Below are positions 36,434 through 45,700 of a stretch of DNA of 64,000 nucleotides, piece after piece (within the stretch, counting starts at the first letter, position 1; each line of letters starts with the position of its first letter). The notes under the pieces were generated by a model. It was not told the DNA's origin, did not search any database, and was given only the letters and a program-made list of their open reading frames with translations. Position numbers and translations under genes: made by a program. The DNA comes from Halalkalicoccus sp. NIPERK01 (GTDB lineage: Archaea; Halobacteriota; Halobacteria; Halobacteriales; Halalkalicoccaceae), in assembly GCF_030287405.1 (NCBI RefSeq), contig NZ_JASVVV010000005.1:62001-126000 (forward strand), read 5' to 3'.

Positions 36434-37759
36434 ATGACAGATCCGGAGATCGGGCACGAACGGCGGACAGTGCTGAAAGGTATCGGCACGACGATGCTCG
36501 CTGGCGGTATCGCGGGCTGTATGGGTGGTGGAGGGGACGGCGGAGGTGACAGCGAGGGAACGACGTACTGGACCACGAACGTCGAACAGGACCGTCAGAA
36601 AGTATTGGAGAGCCTGATCGACAGCTACGAATCCGACGGGGACGGCACGATTGACATGGTCCCTGTCGAGGAAGGGGACCTACCGACGCAGATCTCCTCG
36701 GCCCGGGCCTCCGGGACGCTTCCGGCCTTCGGTGAGTGGGGACTCGACCCGATGCAGAACCTTGGTAGCGAGGGCCTACTCTCGACGGAATCCGCGGAGG
36801 CAGTCGTCGACAGCGTCGGTCGCGACGACTTCTACGAGGGCGCGCTGTCGCTGGCAACGTCCTCGGAGGACGACCTGCTCGCCGTGCCAGCCCACGGCTG
36901 GGTGCAGGGGTTCTGGTACCGCCAGAGCGCGTTTGATGACGCCGGACTGTCCGCACCGACGACCTGGGACGCCATCCTCGAGGCCGCCCGGACGCTACAC
37001 GACCCCGACAACGACCAGTACGGCGTCGTCGTCGGCTCCGACGAGACACCGTTCGCTCGCCAGTGTTTCACTCCCTACGCGCGCTCGAACGGCGCACGGG
37101 TGCTGAACGGTGATGGGGAGGTCGTGTTCGACAGCCCAGAGATGGTCGAGGCGCTCGAGTTCTACGGCTCGCTGGCGCAGTACAGTCCGCCGGGTGCCGA
37201 CACGTTCGACACTGCCAATAACACGTACCTCAACGAGCAATGCCACCTGGTCATGTACTCGTCGTACATCATGGGCGACATCTCCAGCAACGCCGAGGGA
37301 ATGGCCGGCGACACGTCGTTCGCACCGTACATCGAACGCGATCGGCGCAGCTCGTTCGGGCAGCTCGTGCTGTTCAACGTTCTCGACTCGGCCTCGGATT
37401 CGGACCGCGAGACCGCCGAGGCGTTCATCGAACACGTGCTCACCGGCGACCAATACGTCGACTTCCTGCACATGGCGCCCGGTGGGATGAACCCGGTGCT
37501 CCAGTCGACGGTCGAGAGCGAAGCCTACCGCGACAATGAAACGCTTCAGGAGTGGGGCCAGGAGACGCTGAGCAACATCTCCGGTGCGTTCGACAACATC
37601 GAGCGGTTCGGCTACGTCGACGGTCAAATGATCCCTGTATTCGGGGAGATCACGAGCCGCAACCTCATCGCGCAGGCCGTCAGACGAGTGTCGGAAGGGG
37701 AGGATGCCCAGTCGGTCGCCGACGACGTGGCCGGCCAGATGCGCGACGTGGTCAACTGA
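36434..37759 (+). CDS. ABC transporter sugar-binding lipoprotein (Tat-exported)
   Basis: The 441-residue precursor has a twin-arginine signal (HERRTVLKGIGTTMLAGGIA) ending in the lipobox AGCMGGGG, so the mature protein should be lipid-anchored outside the membrane. The rest is a family 1 extracellular solute-binding protein: acidic, with LAVPAHGWVQGFWYRQSAFD and DDAGLSAPTTWDAILEAART as typical hinge and ligand-side segments. It delivers sugars or oligosaccharides to the permeases encoded next. ATG 36434 is chosen because the signal peptide starts there. Confidence 0.93.
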   Translation: MTDPEIGHERRTVLKGIGTTMLAGGIAGCMGGGGDGGGDSEGTTYWTTNVEQDRQKVLESLIDSYESDGDGTIDMVPVEEGDLPTQISSARASGTLPAFGEWGLDPMQNLGSEGLLSTESAEAVVDSVGRDDFYEGALSLATSSEDDLLAVPAHGWVQGFWYRQSAFDDAGLSAPTTWDAILEAARTLHDPDNDQYGVVVGSDETPFARQCFTPYARSNGARVLNGDGEVVFDSPEMVEALEFYGSLAQYSPPGADTFDTANNTYLNEQCHLVMYSSYIMGDISSNAEGMAGDTSFAPYIERDRRSSFGQLVLFNVLDSASDSDRETAEAFIEHVLTGDQYVDFLHMAPGGMNPVLQSTVESEAYRDNETLQEWGQETLSNISGAFDNIERFGYVDGQMIPVFGEITSRNLIAQAVRRVSEGEDAQSVADDVAGQMRDVVN

Positions 37760-37781
37760 CCTCTCAGGAGTATTTCGCACA

Positions 37782-38672
37782 ATGGCCACACTCACCCGTA
37801 GCGGCGATCGGACGATCGAGGAGAAGGAGGCGCTGCTAGGCTACGCGCTGATCGCCCCCGCGCTGCTGTTGATCGGGGCGGTGATCCTCTATCCGGTGTT
37901 GTACAACGTCTACTTGAGTTTCACCGTCGTGCCGCTGAGTCCGGACCAGTCGCCCGAGTGGATCGGTCTGGGCCACTACTACAGCCTGTTCGAGAGCAGC
38001 CAGTTCTGGTCGGCGCTCCGGACGACGATCGTGTTTACGTTCTTCAGCACGACGCTCGCGACACTGGGCGGTCTCGGGACGGCATTGCTGTTCAACCGCT
38101 CGTTTCGCGGTCGACGGTACCTTCGGGGGATGGTCCTGCTGCCGTACGTCGCACCACTGATCTCGGTCGCGTTCGTCTGGCGGTTCATGCTCGACCCGCT
38201 GTACGGGATCTTCCCGTACATCGGCAGCGACCTCTTGGGACTGTACAGTGGCAACATCGACCTGCTGAGCAACGGCGACACCGCGATCTGGACGGTAATT
38301 CTGATCGACGCCTGGCGGTACTTCCCGTTTGCGTTCCTGATGCTGATCGCGCGGGTCCAGGCGATCCCCGGCGACATGTACGAGGCCGCGAAGATCGACG
38401 GCGCCTCGAAGTTCGCGCAGTTCAAGGACATCACGCTACCGGAGCTCAAGTACATCCTGGCGACGGTGTTCCTGCTGCGGTGGATCTGGAACTTCAATAA
38501 GTTCGCGGACATCTGGTTGCTGACCCGCCGGGTCGACACGCTGCCGATCTATGCGTACAAAGTAGCGTTCGCAAACTACCAGCACGGACAGGCGGCCGCG
38601 ATCTCGATGGTGCTATTCCTGGCGCTCATCGTGTTCGTCCTCGCGTACGTCGCCTGGGCGCTGGACTGGTGA
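37782..38672 (+). CDS. ABC sugar permease (MalF/UgpA type)
   Basis: The 296-residue membrane protein has six helices and the cytoplasmic EAA loop MYEAAKIDGASKFAQFKDIT (about residues 205-225), where the ATPase docks. It starts at ATG 37782, 22 bases after the binding-protein stop. It is the first of two CUT1-type permeases, and a four-base gap leads to the second. The N-terminal periplasmic extension usual for MalF is short, as in other archaeal sugar systems. Confidence 0.93.
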   Translation: MATLTRSGDRTIEEKEALLGYALIAPALLLIGAVILYPVLYNVYLSFTVVPLSPDQSPEWIGLGHYYSLFESSQFWSALRTTIVFTFFSTTLATLGGLGTALLFNRSFRGRRYLRGMVLLPYVAPLISVAFVWRFMLDPLYGIFPYIGSDLLGLYSGNIDLLSNGDTAIWTVILIDAWRYFPFAFLMLIARVQAIPGDMYEAAKIDGASKFAQFKDITLPELKYILATVFLLRWIWNFNKFADIWLLTRRVDTLPIYAYKVAFANYQHGQAAAISMVLFLALIVFVLAYVAWALDW

Positions 38673-38676
38673 TACG

Positions 38677-39588
38677 ATGAGCACGAAACAATCCACACAC
38701 CGATACGTCGTCGACTCATTCAAGACCGCGCTCGGCGTCGGCGAGAACACGCTCGAGACGTCGCTGGCCGAACGCGTCGTGTTCTACGTCGCGCTCGGTC
38801 TGACGCTGCTCGTCACGCTGTTTCCGTTCTACTACATGGCCCTGGCGAGCCTGTTGCCCGAGTCGAGCCTGTACACGCTGCCACCGACGCTGCTCCCGCA
38901 GGATCTGACGCTTGAGCACTACCGGATCGTGTTCGGGCCGGAGACGTTCCCGTTCCTGACGTACTTCAAGAACAGCTTCGTCATCGCGACGACGACCGCG
39001 GGCGCGTCCGTGCTCGTCGCCACGTTCGGGGCGTACAGCTTCTCACGGCTCGACTACAGGGGCCGCGGGATTATCTCCCGGGGCGTGCTGATGGTGTACA
39101 TGTTCTCGGGGATCCTGCTGGTAGTCCCGATGTTTCAGGTGATCGTCTGGCTCGGATTCGTCGACTCGCTGGCGAGCCTGTTCATCACGTACCTGGTGCA
39201 GACGCTCCCGGTGTCGCTGTACATGCTGGGCAACTACTTCCGATCGATCCCCGAGGAGATCGAAGAAGCGGCGATCATGGACGGCTACTCCCGGCTCGAA
39301 GTGATCTGGAAGATCACGCTCCCGCTGTCGGCGCCCGCGATCGTGGCCGTGTTCTTCTTCACGTTCATGATCGCGTGGAACGAGTACCTGTTCGCCAGCA
39401 TCTTCCTCCAGTCCCAGGGCGTGTACACGCTGCCGATCGGTATCGAGGCACTGGCCTCGAGCTTCCGGCAGGTCTGGGGCCAGATCATGGCGGCGTCGCT
39501 GCTGACCAGCATCCCGCTGATCGTGATGTTCACCTACCTGGAGAAGTTCATGGTCGAAGGACTGACCTTCGGGGCGGTGGAGGGGTAA
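38677..39588 (+). CDS. ABC sugar permease (MalG/UgpE type)
   Basis: The 303-residue membrane protein has six helices and the EAA motif IEEAAIMDGYSRLEVIWKIT (about residues 197-217). The C-terminal FMVEGLTFGAVEG is the standard MalG ending ('GLTAGAVKG'). It completes the heterodimeric channel with the preceding permease, and the ATPase gene begins directly after its stop codon. Confidence 0.94.
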   Translation: MSTKQSTHRYVVDSFKTALGVGENTLETSLAERVVFYVALGLTLLVTLFPFYYMALASLLPESSLYTLPPTLLPQDLTLEHYRIVFGPETFPFLTYFKNSFVIATTTAGASVLVATFGAYSFSRLDYRGRGIISRGVLMVYMFSGILLVVPMFQVIVWLGFVDSLASLFITYLVQTLPVSLYMLGNYFRSIPEEIEEAAIMDGYSRLEVIWKITLPLSAPAIVAVFFFTFMIAWNEYLFASIFLQSQGVYTLPIGIEALASSFRQVWGQIMAASLLTSIPLIVMFTYLEKFMVEGLTFGAVEG

Positions 39589-39589
39589 C

Positions 39590-40705
39590 ATGGCGGTCGA
39601 TCACTCCTCCACGACCGACGGTGTCGACGCCGACGCGCTCGGTTCGGACGAGAGTTCATCGATCCGGCTCCGCGGGGTCACCAAGCGGTTCGGCGACCTC
39701 GTGGCCGTCGAGGCCCTCGACCTGACGATTCGGGACGGCGAGTTGCTCGTTCTGCTGGGTCCCTCGGGCTGTGGCAAGTCGACGACGCTGCGGATGATCG
39801 CCGGGCTAGAGGTGCCCTCCGAGGGGCGTATCGAGATCGGCGACGAGGAAGTCACCGAAACGCTCCCCCAGAAGCGGGATCTCTCGATGGTGTTCCAGAG
39901 CTACGCGCTGTACCCTCACAAGACCGTTCGGGGGAACCTGGCGTTCCCGCTCGGGAAGATGGACGTCGAGGAGGACGAGACCGAGGACCGGATCCGCCGC
40001 ACCGCCGAACTGCTGGAGATCGACGACCTGCTGGACAACAAGCCGGGGCAGCTCAGCGGCGGCCAGCGCCAGCGCGTCGCGCTTGGCAGGACCATCGTCC
40101 GCGAACCCAAGGCGTTCCTGATGGACGAGCCCCTCTCGAACCTCGACGCGAAGCTGCGCGTCCAGACTCGATCGGAGCTGCGCAGTCTCCAGCAGCGACT
40201 CGGCACGACGACGGTCTACGTCACGCACGACCAGCAAGAGGCGATGAGCCTGGCCGACCGGATCGCGGTGATGAACGACGGCAAACTCCAGCAGGTCGGC
40301 ACACCGAAGGAGGTCTACGAGAATCCGGTCAACGAGTTCGTCGCCGGCTTCCTCGGAGAGCCGGCGATGAACTTCCTCGACCCCGATCGACTGGCGGAGG
40401 ACGAGGGCGACGACCGGTTCACGAAGGCGGCAACCGTCGGCGTCCGTCCGGAGGACGTCGTAATCGCTGAAGAGACCGACGAGACGGCCGACGGCGGCCG
40501 GACGTACGAACTCGATGGCGAGGTACTCGTCGTCGAGCCGCTGGGCAACGCCTACGAGGTAGAGGTCGACTACGGCGGCGACCGGATCACCGCGCGCCTG
40601 CGTGACCGGCCGGAGACGATCAGTCGAAACTCGGCCGTGACGCTTCGGCTGCCGGCCGACGCGATCCACAGGTTCGCTGCCGACGGCGAGGTGATCGACG
40701 GGTGA
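39590..40705 (+). CDS. ABC ATPase of the UgpC/MalK type (first copy)
   Basis: The 371-residue ATPase has Walker A GPSGCGKSTT, the Q-loop VFQSYALYPHKT, signature LSGGQRQRVALGR, Walker B FLMDEPLSNLD and the switch His VYVTHDQQEAM. A C-terminal OB-like regulatory domain (residues 240-371) is present. All catalytic parts are intact. It powers the preceding permeases. The 30-residue leader is acidic and disordered. Its last base overlaps the GTG of the next gene. Confidence 0.95.
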   Translation: MAVDHSSTTDGVDADALGSDESSSIRLRGVTKRFGDLVAVEALDLTIRDGELLVLLGPSGCGKSTTLRMIAGLEVPSEGRIEIGDEEVTETLPQKRDLSMVFQSYALYPHKTVRGNLAFPLGKMDVEEDETEDRIRRTAELLEIDDLLDNKPGQLSGGQRQRVALGRTIVREPKAFLMDEPLSNLDAKLRVQTRSELRSLQQRLGTTTVYVTHDQQEAMSLADRIAVMNDGKLQQVGTPKEVYENPVNEFVAGFLGEPAMNFLDPDRLAEDEGDDRFTKAATVGVRPEDVVIAEETDETADGGRTYELDGEVLVVEPLGNAYEVEVDYGGDRITARLRDRPETISRNSAVTLRLPADAIHRFAADGEVIDG

Positions 40706-42792
40706 TTCCCGACGGCTGCGCGCTAGCGGTTCGCGACGGCGTCGTCTGCGTCGTCGGGGAGGCGGGCGACGTTCGCCCCGATCGGTTGAAAACCGGCCTC
40801 TACGCCAACGATACACAATACCTAGAGGAGTTCTCGGTCCGTGTGACCGATCGGGACGCGCCCGAGAGCGGCTGGGACCGGCTCGACCGCCGCGTCGGGA
40901 GCGACGGCGTCGCGACCGTACTGGTCGGCGGCGCACCCGGCGAGGGTCGCGGCGACGCCCGACGATTCCTGCTGCAGAAAGCCGTCTCCGTGGACGGAAA
41001 TGGAGTGATCGTCGAGACGACGCTCCGGAACTACACGTCCGACGAGCGCGCCGTCGACGTCGAACTGACCGCCGCGTCCGCGTTTCGACACGTCTTCGAG
41101 TGTCCAGGATACTTCGTCGCGCGCGACCCGGTCGAGCGCGAAGTCACCGCCGCGGACCGCGAGAGCGGCGCAAGGCTGGCGGGGACGTCCCCGGACGGGA
41201 CGACCCGGAGCGCGACGATCCAACTGGACGGCGCCCGAACGGCGGCGGTCGAGGCGGATTGTGAGATCGCGAAGACGACCGCCGAGCGCACGCTGCAGAT
41301 CCCGTCGGGCGAAAGCGTGTCCGTCGTCGCGACGGCGAAGCTTCGACCGACTCGGGAGCGGGTAGATCTGGAGTTCGACCCCTCGGTGTCGATGGCGTCG
41401 GTCCCGAACCTGTTCGCGGCCGCCGAGGACACACTTCGAGCGCTGATGCTCCCCGAGGGCGTTCCCGGGGCCGGCGCGCCGCGCTTCGTCGCGCCGTTCG
41501 GACGGGACGCGCTGCTGGTCGGCCTCCAGACGCTGCCGTTCGCGCCCGACCTGACCCGGAGCGCGCTGACGTACTTCGCTGGGCGGCAGGCGTCGACGGC
41601 CGACCCCGACACGCTCGCCAAACCCGGCAAGATCCCCCACGAAGGGCGCCGCGGCGACCTGCCGGCGCTCGGCCGGTCGATCCGCTCGCCCTACTACGGC
41701 ACCGTCGACGCGACGCCGCTGTTCGCGGCGCTCGTCGCCGCCTACGGCGAGTGGGCGGGCGAGCAAGCGATCACCGACGAGCTGTACGCCGCCGCAGTCG
41801 ACGCCGTCGAGTGGACGATCGCGGTCGGCGACGAGGACGGGGTACTGTGGTACGAACCCCACGATCACGAGCACGGGCTCACCCACCAGGGGTGGAAAGA
41901 CAGCGCCAGAGCGATCGCCCGACCCGACGGAACCGCGGCGGCGCCGCCGATCGCCCTCGCGGAAGTACAGGGGTACGCCTATCGTGCACTCCGTGGCGTC
42001 TCGGAGCTCGCGGCAGGCCGCGGCGACGACGAGTTCGGAGCCCGACTCGACGAGCGGGCGACGAGGCTCCGCGGGGCGTTCGACCGCGAGTTCTGGCTCC
42101 CTGACGAGAACTGCTACGCGCTCGCGCTCGACGCCGATGGCACGGTCGATGCCGTCGCGTCGAACCAGGGCCACGCGCTCTGGGGCGGGATCGTCCCGGC
42201 GGAGCGCGCCGACAACGTGATCGACAGGCTGCTGCGTCCCGACATGCTGACCGACGCCGGACTCCGCACGTTCTCGGCGTCCCATGACGCGTTCGATCCG
42301 CTGTCGTACCACCGCGGTAGCGTCTGGCCCCACGACACCAGCATCGCTGCAATGGGGTGTGCGCGTTACGGCCGCGAGGACGCCGCGAGCGCGCTCGTCG
42401 ACCGCGGCCTCGACGTGCTGGCGACCGGTGCTACCGATCCCGGCCGGTGGGGATTTCCCGAGCTGCTGGTCGGCCTCGACGGCACTGATGTCGACGCCGG
42501 CCGAGTCCAGCACCCCGACTCGTGCGAACCGGCCGCTTGGAGTGCCGGAAGCGCCTTCGGCTTCGCGCAGGCCGCGCTCGGCCTCGACGTGGAGAACGGC
42601 ACCCCAGTCGCGGACCCGGCAGCATCCCTCGACGGTACGATGGAGGCAACACTGCACTGCCGCGGACGGCGATACACGGTTCGGTATGGCGACGGCTCGG
42701 CGGTTGTCGCACCATCGTGCAGTCCGTCGGCGACCGCGACCGATGATCCAGAGCGCGACAGTGACCACCCTGAGGTGACCATCGATGGCTGA
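40702..42792 (+). CDS. Glycogen-debranching-like alpha/alpha-barrel glycosidase
   Basis: The 696-residue cytosolic protein has a beta-sandwich N-domain (LKTGLYANDTQYLEEFSVRV) of the kind found in archaeal debranching enzymes. From about residue 230 it continues as an alpha/alpha-barrel: FVAPFGRDALLVGLQTLPFA, GKIPHEGRRGDLP, HGLTHQGWKDSARAI (with the Trp-Lys-Asp catalytic-type loop) and SYHRGSVWPHDTSIAAMGCA. These are conserved in amylo-alpha-1,6-glucosidase/GH63-like enzymes. Start is GTG 40702, overlapping the ATPase stop; its own end overlaps the second ATPase gene. It probably trims an imported branched or linked sugar. The linkage specificity is unknown. Confidence 0.85.
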   Translation: MIPDGCALAVRDGVVCVVGEAGDVRPDRLKTGLYANDTQYLEEFSVRVTDRDAPESGWDRLDRRVGSDGVATVLVGGAPGEGRGDARRFLLQKAVSVDGNGVIVETTLRNYTSDERAVDVELTAASAFRHVFECPGYFVARDPVEREVTAADRESGARLAGTSPDGTTRSATIQLDGARTAAVEADCEIAKTTAERTLQIPSGESVSVVATAKLRPTRERVDLEFDPSVSMASVPNLFAAAEDTLRALMLPEGVPGAGAPRFVAPFGRDALLVGLQTLPFAPDLTRSALTYFAGRQASTADPDTLAKPGKIPHEGRRGDLPALGRSIRSPYYGTVDATPLFAALVAAYGEWAGEQAITDELYAAAVDAVEWTIAVGDEDGVLWYEPHDHEHGLTHQGWKDSARAIARPDGTAAAPPIALAEVQGYAYRALRGVSELAAGRGDDEFGARLDERATRLRGAFDREFWLPDENCYALALDADGTVDAVASNQGHALWGGIVPAERADNVIDRLLRPDMLTDAGLRTFSASHDAFDPLSYHRGSVWPHDTSIAAMGCARYGREDAASALVDRGLDVLATGATDPGRWGFPELLVGLDGTDVDAGRVQHPDSCEPAAWSAGSAFGFAQAALGLDVENGTPVADPAASLDGTMEATLHCRGRRYTVRYGDGSAVVAPSCSPSATATDDPERDSDHPEVTIDG

Positions 42793-43948
42793 ACTCACGC
42801 TCCAGAATGTTACGAAAGTTTACGACGACGCCGATGGAACCGAGACCGCGGTTGACGAGGCATCCCTAACGGTCAGGAACGGCGAATTTCTCGTCCTCGT
42901 CGGCCCCTCGGGCTGTGGCAAGTCGACGACGCTGCGGATGATCGCCGGGCTGGAGACGGTGACCGACGGCGAGATCGAGATCGGAGATCGAGCGGTCCAC
43001 CACCTCGCGCCCAGCGAGCGGGACGTCGCGATGGTGTTCCAGAGCTACGCGCTGTATAAGCGCATGACTGCACGCGAGAACATGGGCTACGGGCTCAAAC
43101 ATTCGACCGATATGTCGAGCGATGAGCGCGACCGACGAGTCCGCGAGAGCGCGGAGCTGCTCGGAATCGAGGAACTGCTCGACGACAAGCCCGCGGAGAT
43201 GAGCGGCGGGCAGAAACAACGCGTCGCGCTCGGGCGGGCGATCGTCCGTGACCCGGACGTGTTCCTGCTCGACGAGCCACTGAGCAACCTCGATGCGAAG
43301 CTCCGATCGCACATGCGGACCGAACTCCAGCGTATCCAGGAGGATCTAGGCGTGACCGCCGTGTACGTCACGCACGACCAGACCGAGGCGATGACGATGG
43401 CCGATCGGATCGCGATCATGGATGACGGCGTCGTCCAGCAGGTCGATCCACCGGAGGTCGCTTACGACCACCCGAACAACGAGTTCGTTGGGGCGTTCCT
43501 CGGCAGTCCGTCGATGAACGTCCTTGACGCCGTCGCCCGCGAGGATGGTGACGCCTACGCGATCGACGTTGACGGCACGACGCTCGGCCGAATCCCGCGG
43601 GACGCTGTCGACGACGACCTCGATGGCGAGGCGGTTCGCTTCGGCGTACGGCCGGAGGACCTCCGTCTCGACGATCCGTCGGCCAGAGCATCGGAATCGT
43701 GCCAGTTCCGGGCCGCCGTCACGGTCACCGAGTACCAGGGCAACGACAACTTCGTTTATCTCGACGTCGCCGGGCGATCGCTCACGGCGCGCGTGCCGCC
43801 ACGCGTATATCCCGATCCCGGCGACGAGTTGCCCGTTGGCGTCGCTGCGGAGGACGTTTTCCTGTTCGACCCCGACACGACGGCGTCGATCAAAACTCGC
43901 GGCGTCAGCGGCGAATGCACCGATACACAACCGATCACTCACGGCTAA
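42785..43948 (+). CDS. ABC ATPase of the UgpC/MalK type (second copy)
   Basis: This 387-residue ATPase is as complete as the first: Walker A GPSGCGKSTT, Q-loop VFQSYALYKRMT, signature MSGGQKQRVALGR, Walker B FLLDEPLSNLD and His VYVTHDQTEAM, followed by the regulatory domain. It differs from the first copy in many positions, so it is not a recent duplicate. Two distinct ATPases for one permease pair could form a heterodimer, or one may serve another system. It overlaps the preceding glycosidase gene by eight bases. Confidence 0.94.
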   Translation: MAELTLQNVTKVYDDADGTETAVDEASLTVRNGEFLVLVGPSGCGKSTTLRMIAGLETVTDGEIEIGDRAVHHLAPSERDVAMVFQSYALYKRMTARENMGYGLKHSTDMSSDERDRRVRESAELLGIEELLDDKPAEMSGGQKQRVALGRAIVRDPDVFLLDEPLSNLDAKLRSHMRTELQRIQEDLGVTAVYVTHDQTEAMTMADRIAIMDDGVVQQVDPPEVAYDHPNNEFVGAFLGSPSMNVLDAVAREDGDAYAIDVDGTTLGRIPRDAVDDDLDGEAVRFGVRPEDLRLDDPSARASESCQFRAAVTVTEYQGNDNFVYLDVAGRSLTARVPPRVYPDPGDELPVGVAAEDVFLFDPDTTASIKTRGVSGECTDTQPITHG

Positions 43949-43969
43949 CTCCCCCGCTTTCCCCTACTG

Positions 43970-45334
43970 ATGACTCACTCTCAACAGACGACAACGAGCA
44001 TCGTCCCACAGCACGTTGACGCGCCGATCGACGATCCGGCCTTCCACCTCGACGTGCTGGCGGAACTCAGCTACGACGCCGACGTCGACGGCGCGGTACC
44101 ACTAGCCAGTAACCCTGACAACCGGTACCCCTACGTCTACCCCCGCGACGTCGCCTCGATCACCCGGGCCTGGCTTACAGCGCTCCGCTGCGGCGTCCGA
44201 CCGGACGAGTGTCGGGACCGGATCGTCGAGGTGGCCCGCTTTCTGATCGCCGCGCAGGACAACGGCTGGTGGTATCAGCGGTACGGACTCGATGGAGAGG
44301 ACCAATCGATCTATCAGCAAGAAGACAACGTCGCTCACGGGATCAGGATCCTCTCGCACGCGGTACTCGCGCTCGACGAGTCCGACGATCTCGAATCGGC
44401 GGAGACGGCATTCCTGATGGATGTCGTCGACTGTATCGAGGCGGCGGTAACGGTCATCCGATCGGAACTGTACGACGCCAACGCCCACCTGATCGAGAGC
44501 ACGACGAGCATCCACGAGGGTGCGATCGAGTCCGGCTACACGCTATGGGTTAACTGCGCGTTTCTCGCCGCGCTGACACAGACGGCTGACGCGCTCGACC
44601 GGATAGAGGCTGGCGACCGACCCAACGACGAGCCGATCGTTGTCGATGATGCTATCCAGCAGGTCGACGAACTGCGCTCGCTGTTGAAGCCGGGTGTCGA
44701 ACGCTGTTTTGCCGTCGACGGAACGACCGTCCCGCGTCGGTACACTCTCGAGGGCGAACGCGACGATCGTCCGGACATTACGTTGCTGGCTCCGGCCTAC
44801 TTCGAACTCGACGACGTGTTTGGCGATCATGCCGTACGCGCCGCCGAGCGGGCGACGGCGAGCCTCGAGGACCCGCGGCTGGGTGGCCTCCAACGGTTCT
44901 GGGGCTTCCACCGCGACCACGACGTCCACCAGCATGGTGGCAATGGCCCCTGGATGCAGTACACGGCCTGGCACGCGCAGTTCCGCTACGACCTCGGCGA
45001 GCGGGAACGCGGCGACGAGGTACTCTCGACGGTCACCGGCCACGCCGACGCGGACGGCCACATTCCGGAACACCTCTCGACGCGCGACCGGTTCGAGCAG
45101 TTCATCGAGAAGGAGTGGAATACCGGCGTCGATTTCGAGAAGGAGTTCGACGCCGACGTGCTCCGAGACGTCCCGTTCGACCGGATCGCCGAGGAACTCG
45201 GTCACATGCGCCGGGCCTACGACGAGATGGCGACCGCGCTCGAGGACCGAGAGGTGATCGCCTTTGCGGCGCCGCTCGCGTGGTGCCATGCGGAGTTCCT
45301 AACCGCTCTGCTGAAGCGCGACGAGTGCGCTTAA
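43970..45334 (+). CDS. GH15-like alpha/alpha-barrel glycoside hydrolase
   Basis: The 454-residue cytosolic protein belongs to the glucoamylase-like clan. PYVYPRDVASITRAWLTAL (near residue 50) is the typical first-barrel motif. GWWYQRYGLDGEDQSIYQQE follows with a Glu-rich active-site loop, then WMQYTAWHAQFRYDLGERER and a final FAAPLAWCHAEFLTAL. Such enzymes release glucose from alpha-glucosides, and some act on trehalose. It closes the carbohydrate locus, 21 bases after the second ATPase. Catalytic acids cannot be assigned with certainty by eye. Confidence 0.8.
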   Translation: MTHSQQTTTSIVPQHVDAPIDDPAFHLDVLAELSYDADVDGAVPLASNPDNRYPYVYPRDVASITRAWLTALRCGVRPDECRDRIVEVARFLIAAQDNGWWYQRYGLDGEDQSIYQQEDNVAHGIRILSHAVLALDESDDLESAETAFLMDVVDCIEAAVTVIRSELYDANAHLIESTTSIHEGAIESGYTLWVNCAFLAALTQTADALDRIEAGDRPNDEPIVVDDAIQQVDELRSLLKPGVERCFAVDGTTVPRRYTLEGERDDRPDITLLAPAYFELDDVFGDHAVRAAERATASLEDPRLGGLQRFWGFHRDHDVHQHGGNGPWMQYTAWHAQFRYDLGERERGDEVLSTVTGHADADGHIPEHLSTRDRFEQFIEKEWNTGVDFEKEFDADVLRDVPFDRIAEELGHMRRAYDEMATALEDREVIAFAAPLAWCHAEFLTALLKRDECA

Positions 45335-45610
45335 GCAGGGGGTTCGATATGCGCGTTCGACAATGAGCATGTACTCGGATCTCTCCGCACTGGCAATCGC
45401 GACTGGCGCGCCACAAGGGCAGTAGATCATCGACGAGCACGACACACGAATCAGGTTTCTCTTATTTACGGGTGATTAATGGGAGTGATAATTTTCTTCT
45501 GGCGTTCTTGATCCTATTTTTATTAGTGGAAACTGTGGATCTGACAAGTGACGGATACTCTTGACCTCTCTCAAACAGGTCAAGATACCCGTCTAGAGGA
45601 GCGAAGAGTC

Positions 45611-45700
45611 GTTATCGAGGATTACGAGGCCTTTCCGTGTTTGTGCATCCGTGAGCAGGTGATCACCTGCAATGTCAACGATCCCCCGGACGACCTGAAT
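45611..45700 (-). pseudogene. LURP-one gene remnant (antisense to the chimeric trehalase frame)
   Basis: Read on the minus strand, this stretch gives GIVDIAGDHLLTDAQTRKGL, then VILDNDSSLL and a stop. It matches GIIDVAGDYLLTDSRTGDEF plus VILDNDYSLL in the intact LURP-one gene at 54541-55122. It is a scrap about 30 residues long that happens to be open in the antisense frame of the trehalase remnant. Confidence 0.7.

Noticed and set aside
40822-42798. A 658-codon minus-strand frame opposite the debranching-like gene
   Set aside because: Its Arg/Val-rich composition fits an antisense shadow of the acidic plus-strand protein, which has clear alpha/alpha-barrel motifs.
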